Shown here one piece after another: positions 56,038 to 64,000 of a DNA stretch of 64,000 bases. Location of the stretch: assembly GCA_002897115.2 (NCBI GenBank), contig BCIH01000002.1, positions 772,681-836,680 of the forward strand. Direction: 5' to 3'. Numbering within the stretch: the first letter of the stretch is position 1; every line of letters starts with the position of its first letter. The notes under the pieces were generated by a model that was not told the origin of the DNA, ran no database searches, and saw only the letters and a list, made by a program, of their open reading frames with translations. The DNA is from Prototheca cutis (taxonomy: Eukaryota; Chlorophyta; Trebouxiophyceae; Chlorellales; Chlorellaceae). The position numbers and the translations under genes were made by a program.

Positions 56038-58250
56038 TCAGGCGGAGGAGGGAGGGGGTGTCTGCGTGGAGGGCGCAGCCGGGGGCAGCTCGGCAGCGGC
56101 CTCGGCGGCCTTGGCGGCCTCGCCCTCGGCCTGGGCGGCACTGAAGCGCCAGTCCAGGTCCTTGGCAGCGGCGATCCACCCGGCGACGATCACCAGCAGG
56201 ATCACGCCCAGGTAGGGCGTGGACGCGGCCAGGGATCCAAAGCCAATAATCATAAACTGCTGGATCAGCGCGCCGCCAGACTTGCCGAGCGGGTTGCAGA
56301 TGACGTCGATGGCGGCCTTGCCCTTGGTCTTGGTCTCGTCGTCCAGCGGGATGTAGGCCATCTCCTTGCACGGGTCAAACAGCGAGTACTTGGACGACTT
56401 GGAGAAGATGTTTTGGGCCGCGCCCACCAGCACCGCCGCGTACAGCGGGGTCATGCCCAGCGAGGCGAGCGCCGGGGTCAGCGGACCCGAGGCGAGGACC
56501 AGGGCGAAGAAGATGGCGCCCGTGACCAGGAGCACGGTGGGCGTGATGAGGGCGGCGACGCCCCAGCCAAAGCGCGAGAAGATCCAGCGACCCACAAGCA
56601 TCATGGTGAACGTGACAGCGCCGGTGGCCGTGGAAAAGTCACCCATGAACGCCGAGTAGTCGTTGGGGTTGGGGAACTGCTGCTTGATCTTGGACTTCCA
56701 CGTCACCTCGACAAGGTTGATGGAGATGCCATAGGCCACCACCAGCGTAGCCAGCGAGCGGATGTAGGGCGACCGGGCCAGGAAGGCAAACGACTCGCCG
56801 ACGGACATGGGCTCCTTCTTCTTCTTGGCACGCTTGGGGATGGAGCCCTGGACGCGCGGCACGACCGTGCGGTTGAGGTAGTAGAAGATGGCCACGATCA
56901 GGGCGCCGGCGACGGAGACCATGCCCATCATGCCCTTCAGGCTCAGGCCCCAGCCGTCCACACCGGGAGGCAGGTTGGCACGGATCTGGGAGAAGATCTT
57001 GACCGCGCGGCCAGAGAGGATCAGCGCGACGTTGGCGCCCAGGCCAAACAGCGGGTAGAACTGCTTGGCCTCATCCACTGTGGTGATGCGGTTGGCAAAG
57101 CCCCAGAACAGGACGGACACGACCACTGAGCCCCACAGCTCGGCCATGACGTAAAACAGGCAGAACGTCCAGTTGCGGATGATGGCCAGCGGGCCCGCAA
57201 ACCGGGGACCCAGCGTCGCCAGCATCTCGCTGGCCCACGCCGTCGGGTGCAGCATGTCGCGCAGCGGGTACAGCACAAAGGCAAACACCGCGAAGAAAGC
57301 GATGAATGGGAAGATGCACGCGTAGAACAGGTTCTCGTTCGACAGGACGTTGGCCAGCTTGGTGTACAGGATGGTGAAGCCGATGGCCATGGGCAGGTTC
57401 ACCCACGTCTTCAGGAAGGGAATAATCTCCGCCCCCGAACCAGGGGCCGTCACCACCAGCACGTCCTTGGTGTCGCGCAGAATAGTGTAGTTGAACAGGA
57501 TGCAGAAGAACATCAGGCCCAGGGGTACAATCTTCTGCCACGTGAACGACGGGATGCCAAGGAACGAACCCTCCTGGGGGGCGGGCGCATTGGCGGAAGA
57601 AGCTGCAGCCGCAACCACGCGGGGGGCGGGGCGCGCAGGCAGCACGGGGGCAGCCTGGACACGGGGGGTAGGCAGTGCAATGCCGCCCAGTGGCCGAGCG
57701 ACCTGCGGCAGCGACGACGTGTGTGTGTGTGTGTGTGAGAGATGAGCCTGCATGTGTGGGGGAAAAAAGGTGGCAACAACAGAGGGCCACCTTCCCCGTT
57801 GCAATCGGGCATGCCCCCAGGGGAGGAACCGGAAAATAACCCGGTCTCAGTCTTGCCATGAACGGCAGCCACTGCCATGTGGTCACTGGGGATGAAATCT
57901 TCCATGCTCACCGACCCATCGACACTCCAGTCACTTCCCCCAGCCTGACGCGACAGAATGCGACCAGCAGCGAAACAATTACCATCTCATTTCCCTTGTT
58001 CAAGATCGATCTTGAGCGCGGGATGTGCAGATGAGCATCGCGCCGCGGCTCGGCGGTCACGTTCTGCCCACACCTTCCCCACCCCCCAGCCAGCCCAGTG
58101 CTGCCGCCCGCAACTCACCACTGGGGCGGGCGCCAGGATGTTCTTAGCGCATGGCACGCGCGCAGAACATGTCAGAGGCCTCGAAGCCAGCACACGCGGG
58201 CGACAGCTGACGCCGGGCAGGGTCGCCCGGGCGGACGCTCCCAGCTGCAT
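56038..58250 (-). CDS. NTT: Plastid-type ATP/ADP translocase (NTT)
   Basis: Two exons (58250-58119, 57702-56038) join in phase and give 598 residues. Exon 1 and the first 40 residues of exon 2 form a plastid transit peptide (MQLGASARATLPGVSCRPR, then Arg/Pro/Ala-rich). The carrier begins PSFTWQKIVPLGLMFFCIL and continues FNYTILRDTKDVLVVTAPG, with about eleven to twelve transmembrane helices, NLVEVTWKSKIKQQFP, YSLFDPCKEMAYIPLD and KGKAAIDVICNPLGKSGGA. These blocks are diagnostic for the TLC family shared by plastids and intracellular bacteria such as Chlamydia and Rickettsia. It exchanges ATP for ADP across the plastid inner envelope. The C-terminal tail is Ala/Glu/Pro-rich. A (GT)8 run lies just upstream of the exon 2 acceptor. 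Confidence 0.95.
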
Positions 58251-58882
58251 CGCCGTTGACAGTCGGCTAGGTGCGCGCAAAGGCGACAGATCCCAAACCC
58301 TGGATAAGTCGGACTCCAATTAAACAATATGTGATAAAGCAGTGCCGGCGCACTTTGGGTTGTTGATCTTTGCCGTCCGGTAATGCGGGGCTACTGGCGC
58401 TACCCTGTTCCTGCTGCGGTGGGAGAGGGTTGGCTCAGAAACAATTTGCCGCAGCCCCACGCGGATTACACCACCCACCGCGCCCTCGGCAACCGGGAGG
58501 TCCGCCAGATTGACCGGGTTAGTAATTGGCCATTGCGCATGTTCACGGGACTGATCCCTGGATTTCTGGCACAAACAAAACAGTATGGACGCTTTAGGGT
58601 CACGGGGTCTACACCCAATTGGCTCTACATGCAGTGACGGCCCCACCCANCCTCGGTCACAGCCGCTGCCGGCTGGCGCGCAATTGCTGGCGCACCCGCC
58701 TGCTTGCATCTCCAATGCTGCTCCAATGCGGTGATATATTCTGCAATTCTTTGGACAGGATGCAACGTAATAACAGAAAAGATTGGATTCGACCCGGGCT
58801 GTCATGCGATGTGAGCGTGAATGCATGTGCTGTGGTGGTGGTCATTGCCGGGCTGCCACAGCGGGGGTTCTAGCCTCAATGA
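58251..58882. other. Spacer between translocase and PPIL4
   Basis: About 630 bases upstream of the translocase and downstream of PPIL4. No coding or RNA signal is recognised. Confidence 0.45.
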
Positions 58883-60392
58883 TCATCGCCGGTCATCGCG
58901 ATGCCGTCCCTCTTTCTTCTCCTCTCGACTCCGACTCCTCCGGTGGTGAGAGCGCTCCCTGCTCCTGCTCCGCTCGTTGCGGTATCTTCTCTCTTTGCGG
59001 TCTTCCCGGCTATCACTTTGCGAGCGGTGCGAGCGTTCACTGTCTCTGCTGCCCCTGTGCCTGTCCTCTCGCCGCCTGTCCCGGCCATCGCGTTTCCCAN
59101 GCTCTGACGACCGATGGCTGCGGTCNTCNTCTGTGTAGCGGCGGCTGCCACGCTCATCTCTTCGATCCCCGGACGACGAAGGTCCGGTCCGGCCGTCCCT
59201 GCGCCGGGAATCATCGCCCTCGGCCCGTCGAGAGCCATGCGGCTCCTGTTCCAGGAGACCCTGTAGTTCATTTTGGTTTGGGGAAAGCAAGGTCACCGAG
59301 GTGAATGCCCCATCGGACAAAGCAGGCAGACCCGCCCGTACCACCCCCAAGGGTTCTGGCAATCCACAGGGCATCCTGGGCTTTGTCGTGCTCAGATCAG
59401 AATGGCACCACCTACACCCCCCTCCCTCGCAACCAAAGCAGCCACTGCTGATGCTGCTCCCACGATTCATTTTCTACACACTCCCTCAATCACTCACCCT
59501 GGTGTCTTCTTCCACCAGGAGCTCATAGTCCCTGCTCGAAGAACCATGCCGTCCACTGCCACTACCACCGCCATACATGGCGGTTGGCACTCGGAACTGT
59601 TCTTTGAGCTCAAAACGGTCGTTCTGCTGCGACTGNTCCCCCCGCTGGTGTCGGTCCGCGTCGCCGGCCATCTCCGCGGTGCCCTTGCCGCCGTGCCGGC
59701 GGAACTGTCGCCACAGGTGGCTTACGCTCTGGCTGAAATCCACGCGGATGCGGCGGTCATCGATCAAAACGTTGTTCATCTTGTAGTACGCGTCCTCGCA
59801 GGAACGCTCGGAGGCAAAGCCGATGAAGGCATAGCCCAGAGAATCGCCCGTCTTCCAGTCACGGATGATGTCGCAGGCGTTGATGGTGCCAAATCTCGAA
59901 AAAATGGTCTCCAGGTCTTCCTCCGTGGTCACGGGGTTGAGCTTGCACACAAACAGGACGTTGGACGGCGGCGCAGCGTCGGCTTCCGGCAAGTCACCAA
60001 TCATCTCAAGCANNACCGCCCGGTTCCGTGCCTCCTTTTCGCGGTTGGAGCGCTCAATCTCCTCGGGGGCCCGTGTGTCCTCCTCCGGCACCCAGTCGTC
60101 CTCCAGCCGCCCTGCCTCATTGGCAAACTGCGGCGCGGGCGACGCGTCAGGGATCAAGTCCTCCAGGCCCCGCGGATTGGGTGTAGGGTCGTCCAGCACA
60201 ATCGTGTGTCGAATTCGGATGTTCTGAATTGGGCGGCCTGTGTCGTCCACGGGGGCATCGTTGATGCCCTCCAGCACATCCCAGCCCTCAGCCACCTCGC
60301 CAAAGACCGTGTGCTGCCCGTCCAGTCGGTCAAGACCCGCAGCTGTCGTGATGTAAAACTGCGACGCGTTGGCATCCTCTCCAGTGCCTGGA

Positions 60393-60461
<69 letters not shown>

Positions 60462-60961
60462 ATGCCCTTTTTTGTGTTTTGTTGTTGTCGTTAGAACAAC
60501 AGGCAGGCAGGCAGGCAGAGCAGGCCGTTGTCGTATAGGAACCCCCCAAAACCAAAAAAAGGACGCACTGGCCATGCCGACGACGCCACGCTTGGTGTGT
60601 TTCAGACCTGGACGGATCTCGTCCTCGAAGAATCGTGCCTGTGGACCGTACAGCTGNCCGTAGATTGAGTCTCCGCCCTTGCCCGNGTTGGTGGGGTCCC
60701 CGGTTTGGACCAGGAAATTGGCCTGAACATTGTAGAACAGGCAGTTGTTATAGTACTTTATCTTGCACAGCCTGTGGTATTGTGCGATGGAGTTTGCGGA
60801 TTGATGGCTGGATGGATGGATTGGTGGACCCCAGGATACCTTGCTGGGCCGCCGCAACCACTTCCAGCGCACTTGAGGAAGTTGGTGCAGGTCTTGGGGC
60901 ACTCATCCACGAACAGGTCGATGATGATATCGCCCTTGCTCGTCTCCAGGATGACCGACAT
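58883..60961 (-). CDS. PPIL4: Cyclophilin with RRM and RS tail, PPIL4-like
   Basis: Four exons (60961-60873, 60771-60569, 60387-59498, 59260-58883) in phase give 519 residues. The cyclophilin domain fills residues 1-165 ([68 protein letters not shown]). An RRM follows at about 240-320 with RNP2 LFVCKLNP and RNP1 LGYAFIGFA. The last exon is an Arg/Ser/Asp-rich tail ([17 protein letters not shown]). PPIL4 is a nuclear peptidyl-prolyl isomerase associated with spliceosomes. In the cyclophilin domain the usual catalytic Arg-Phe block is replaced by [11 protein letters not shown], as in PPIL4 relatives, so isomerase activity may be weak. A long (TG)n lies in intron 2, next to the acceptor of exon 3. 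Several Ns fall in the RS tail and linker. Confidence 0.93.
60395..60460. repeat. (TG)33 microsatellite in a PPIL4 intron
   Basis: An uninterrupted TG run of about 33 units. On the gene's strand it is (CA)n ending eight bases before the exon 3 acceptor (AATTCCAG), so it replaces the normal polypyrimidine tract. Confidence 0.97.
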
Positions 60962-61553
60962 GGCGACTGGGGTCGCAATGCGCGCCGGACACGCGAGGGA
61001 GGCCTTGTGCAGGGCCCCTGATGGCCAGGCCTCCTGCCTTACAGCTTGCGAAGAACACAAAGGAACCGTGTGGTGACTCACGAGCCCGCCATGGCTGCAG
61101 GAACTTGTATTTATACAAAGAAAATCATTGAATGCATTATTTCGTGCGGTCTCATGTGCCCTGTGGCTCGATCCTCTCCAGCCGATCCCATCGGCTGCTC
61201 TCACGTCACCGCTCGATCCACCCACATGTTCCCGAGACGAGACGCAGCGACCGACGAGATGCGCCACACTACCCCACCCAACACACCAGCAGTGTCACCA
61301 TGTGCACCCCCCAGTCTGCAGCTCGCTGCATGTATGAAATTAGCTCATGCACTCATTACATAGGAACGGCCTGCACACATGCACACTGTGACATCCCATC
61401 GACTTGGAGCACGGCCTGCACGCTCAAAAAGGGCGACGGAGGTTTTGAGACTGGCCTTTTGGGGGGGCGTGAAGTCTATGGAGCCTGTCTTGGGAAAGCA
61501 AAGCACGTTCATCTCCCAGGAAAGGGAGGAAATGCTCCATCCAAAGGCCGACA
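60962..61553. other. Spacer between PPIL4 and cathepsin X-like gene
   Basis: About 590 bases: PPIL4 upstream region and 3' flank of the protease gene. No gene is recognised. Confidence 0.5.
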
Positions 61554-62687
61554 TCAGGCGTTGGCCAGGATGGCCTGCTGGGCTGCGCCCCTGGCGCCAA
61601 AGGCCTTGACGCGCAGGGACTCCAGAAGCTCCGTGGCGTCGGCGTCTTCGTCCTCGTCATCACGATGGGGCTTGATGCCCTCCTCAGGCTTGATGTGGGC
61701 TGCCTCTTCCTTGGTCATGATGCCCCACATGGTCCCGACCTTGGTCCCAGCACGGACTTCCTGCTCGTCCTTCCAGGACACGGTCGCGTACCAGCAATCG
61801 CCGGCCTCAATCTGCAGGGAATTCACGCCNCGTTGGAGCTTGAAGAAGCCCAGGTCGCCAAAGTACGTGCCCCACGAGTTGCGGACCAGCCAGTACTTGA
61901 GGCCGTCCTCCTCGCCCCAGCCGACGACTTCCACGTCGTGGTCGACGTCCGTGGCATTCTTGGAGTCCACAAACACGCCCGCGTGGTAGCCATAGTCGAA
62001 GAGTGTCGTGGTGGCAATGGAGCAAGTGATGGGACCCCGCGCGTAAATCTCGTTCATCATGGGGGCCTCGCCCTTGTCGGTTATCTGGCCGTAGGACTCG
62101 ACGTAGTAGCGCAGGGGGGTCTTGACCGGCCAGCACGTGTCCTTGCCCTTGATGGGCATGCAGTTCATGCAGTAGCCCTCCGCGGGGCAAGACTTTGCGT
62201 GCTTGCCGTACTTGGTGTGGTCGGTGGCGGCGTAGGGCATGCACGACTCGTCGGGCAGCCCAAACTTGGCCATGTAGCGCAGCACGTCAATCACGTCGCC
62301 GCCGTCGCAGCCCGCACCCCAACCGTGGAACGCAGCGCAGTTGAGGATGACCTGGCGCGCCAGCATCGTGTCGGGGCCCAGGCCGTCCTTGGCAATCTTC
62401 AGACGGTCCTGGAGCATGGACGCGGTGCCGTGGAGCCAGCAGGATCCGCAGTACACGGGAATGTGCTGGTTCCAGGAGGGAGCAAGCATGGACCGACCCT
62501 CCACGTCCAGCCAGTCAAAGGCCTTGGGCAGAGCATCAATGGGCAGCTCGCTGTTCAGCGGGACATGGTTGTAAAACTTGTCCTCTGGCTTCAGGTTGGG
62601 NTCACGCCGCTTCTTGCACCCAGCATCCACGCCAGCGATCAGCAGGATGCCCAGCAGGGCCAAGCCCAGGGCCGTCTGGCGAGCCAT
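61554..62687 (-). CDS. Cathepsin X/Z-like cysteine protease (C1A)
   Basis: A single exon of 377 residues. A signal peptide (MARQTALGLALLGILLIAG) and a very short propeptide precede the mature enzyme, as in cathepsin X/Z. The family mark is the HIP mini-loop just before the active Cys: NQHIPVYCGSCWLHG, with catalytic Cys in CGSCW. Other blocks are ALPKAFDWLDVEG, VILNCAAFHGWGAGCDGGD, GPITCSIATTTLFDYG, VDHDVEVVGWGEEDG (catalytic His) and WLVRNSWGTYFGDLGFF (catalytic Asn). Cathepsin X acts as a lysosomal or vacuolar carboxypeptidase. A C-terminal extension of about 60 residues, rich in Asp/Glu (RDDEDEDADATELLESLR), is unusual. It is one of the few intronless genes in the window. Confidence 0.94.
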   Translation of the reverse strand: MARQTALGLALLGILLIAGVDAGCKKRRXPNLKPEDKFYNHVPLNSELPIDALPKAFDWLDVEGRSMLAPSWNQHIPVYCGSCWLHGTASMLQDRLKIAKDGLGPDTMLARQVILNCAAFHGWGAGCDGGDVIDVLRYMAKFGLPDESCMPYAATDHTKYGKHAKSCPAEGYCMNCMPIKGKDTCWPVKTPLRYYVESYGQITDKGEAPMMNEIYARGPITCSIATTTLFDYGYHAGVFVDSKNATDVDHDVEVVGWGEEDGLKYWLVRNSWGTYFGDLGFFKLQXGVNSLQIEAGDCWYATVSWKDEQEVRAGTKVGTMWGIMTKEEAAHIKPEEGIKPHRDDEDEDADATELLESLRVKAFGARGAAQQAILANA

Positions 62688-63642
62688 GCCGCCACGTCAC
62701 GCGAGGGGGGCTGGGACGCCGGGGTGACTGCGAACCCCGACGACGACTGCAAGGTGCTGGGGAAGGGGGAAGGTACTCATGCAGGACAGACACCTGTGTT
62801 GTTTCAAGTAACCACATGATACAGTTTGCATCCCATCCAGGAGCGGCAATGCATCGCCATGCCCATCGTCAGGCGGGACGCTGCCCGAGGGCCCCAAGTC
62901 CGAAACCCTGCGACCCGGCCGCAGGCCCCCGATCCAGAACCCCACGCAGACACATCAATCACCGCCATCATGCAAGCCCACGCACCTCTAAAGAATGATG
63001 AAACTGCGAAATGCGAGGGGACTGGGCGGCAATGGACCTGGAGGGGGCACCCGGAGGAATGGCTTGCCGAGTTCTCCGAATCAAATGCCGACGCCCGCCG
63101 CGCGCGGCCCGGCGGGCACCCACGGTTGCCGGGTGGCAGCCGCTCAGAAGTCGGAAACCATCCCAATCCCACTGAGGTCATTTGACCCTGCTCTTCGGAG
63201 CTGGATGCACGCTGACTGACAGAAACATGCTGGAGAGATGCATTGCTGCAAGCAACAGTAGTTGCTGCGTTTAGTGCCCGGCCGATCCTTGGCCAACCTT
63301 GACCCAAGACTACCAATCCTTTCAGTATCATATCTCGGTACAAGCCAAGCGGTGCTGCAAAAAGAATGATGAAATGAGACGGTGCTGCTCGAGCAATACA
63401 ACCTGGCGGCAATCTCAAGGGAAGGAGGGCGTCTGAAGTGACTCAGGGACACTTTTAAGCGCGCGCACGCACGCACGCACGCACAGGGGCAGCGCCTTCG
63501 GACGACTCATCCATTGCCACAGCTGTCGATTCTTCTCTGCCTTTCTGGCACCATGGATATCCGTGCGCTTCCATCGCCGAGTGAGCACCGGCGACAAAGG
63601 AAACACCATCCTCAAGCCACTGGATCGGGCATCCTTGTTTCC
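62688..63642. other. 950-base spacer
   Basis: Between two minus-strand genes. A CGCA tetranucleotide repeat occurs at about 63462-63483. Long frames here are compositionally erratic. No gene is recognised. Confidence 0.45.
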
Positions 63643-63899
63643 TCAGGCCACGGGGTTGGCTTCCAGGTAGCCCCGGAGCTTGGCGATCTGCTCCTCCACA
63701 GAGCGCTTGCTGGCACCGCCCTCGGTGTCGCGGGTGTCTGCGGACCGCGCAAAGTCCCAGACCTCTGCCACGTCATCGGCAAAGAGCGGGTGGATGGTGC
63801 GCAGGTCCTCCGGGGTCAAATCGCTCAGCTGGCAGCCGCGGTCCTCGGCCATCTTCACCGCCGCGCCAGAGATGTGGTGCGTCTCGCGGAACGGCACGC
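63643..63899 (-). CDS. ASL: Argininosuccinate lyase, C-terminal exon (partial)
   Basis: The last exon of a gene that continues beyond the right edge. It begins after an acceptor at 63900-63901 and reads VPFRETHHISGAAVKMAED, CQLSDLTPEDL, DVAEVWDFARSADTRDTEGG and SKRSVEEQIAKLRGYLE, ending PVA. These match the C-terminal domain of argininosuccinate lyase (FRETHHISG is the usual wording). The full enzyme splits argininosuccinate into arginine and fumarate. Bases 63902-64000 are intron. The catalytic core lies outside the window, so integrity cannot be judged. Confidence 0.92.
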
Positions 63900-64000
63900 C
63901 TGCGGAGATGCATGTTGTTTGTTTGTTTTCACCCTTTCCTCCTCGTCAACAAAGAAAACAGGTTCAAAACAACCAAGAAAAAGCTTCAAAATGTCCCTCA

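Noticed and set aside
58780..58800. Possible tRNA T-arm (GGATTCGACCCGGG-like)
   Set aside because: No matching acceptor stem, D-arm or anticodon arm could be drawn around it; similar isolated hits near 44090 also failed.

Overview
The window is nuclear DNA from a eukaryote, most likely a unicellular green alga (chlorophyte; a trebouxiophyte such as a Chlorella/Auxenochlorella relative is my best guess, by inference only). Evidence: GC-rich sequence, dense genes, and short GT-AG introns (mostly 60-300 nt) in almost every gene. Several products are plant- or plastid-type: a phosphoenolpyruvate carboxylase ending QNTG, a plastid-envelope ATP/ADP translocase, a transit-peptide serine hydroxymethyltransferase, a TOM1/TOM3-type membrane protein, and a RecG helicase of bacterial/organellar type. 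Scattered single Ns, a 100-N gap, a 30-N gap and long G/C homopolymers show a draft assembly.

Layout, left to right. A cut 3' end (1-114), eIF3h, a plastid-like coiled-coil membrane protein and a small unknown gene lie on the plus strand. Sorting nexin SNX1/Vps5 is on the minus strand, then two spliceosomal genes in tandem on plus (ISY1, SNRNP40/U5-40K). A very long minus-strand gene joins a DEDDh exonuclease to RecG, followed by plastid SHMT (minus), divergent from a papain-family protease (plus). Next are a ZC3H11-like CCCH zinc-finger gene and mitochondrial-type ribosomal protein uL3 (both minus), a copper amine oxidase (plus), then three minus genes: TOM1-like, a 116-residue VOC/glyoxalase-fold protein and a UBE2C-like E2 enzyme. 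A 951-codon orphan membrane protein and a gamma-tubulin complex protein (GCP3-like) are on plus. An unresolved minus gene and plant-type PEPC follow, then SEH1 nucleoporin (plus), signal peptidase subunit SPC22/23, a JmjC/cupin-8 protein, the plastid ATP/ADP translocase, a PPIL4-type cyclophilin with RRM, a cathepsin X/Z-like protease, and the 3' exon of argininosuccinate lyase (all minus).

There is no operon-like logic. The genes are housekeeping functions (RNA processing, translation, trafficking, ubiquitin, carbon/nitrogen and plastid metabolism) packed head-to-head or tail-to-tail with short spacers. Exon boundaries were deduced by hand from splice sites and reading-frame phase. Every gene called with confidence of 0.75 or more has all its exons in phase. 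The most interesting observation is that the exonuclease and RecG exons on the minus strand form one continuous in-phase gene, which would be a nuclease-helicase fusion.
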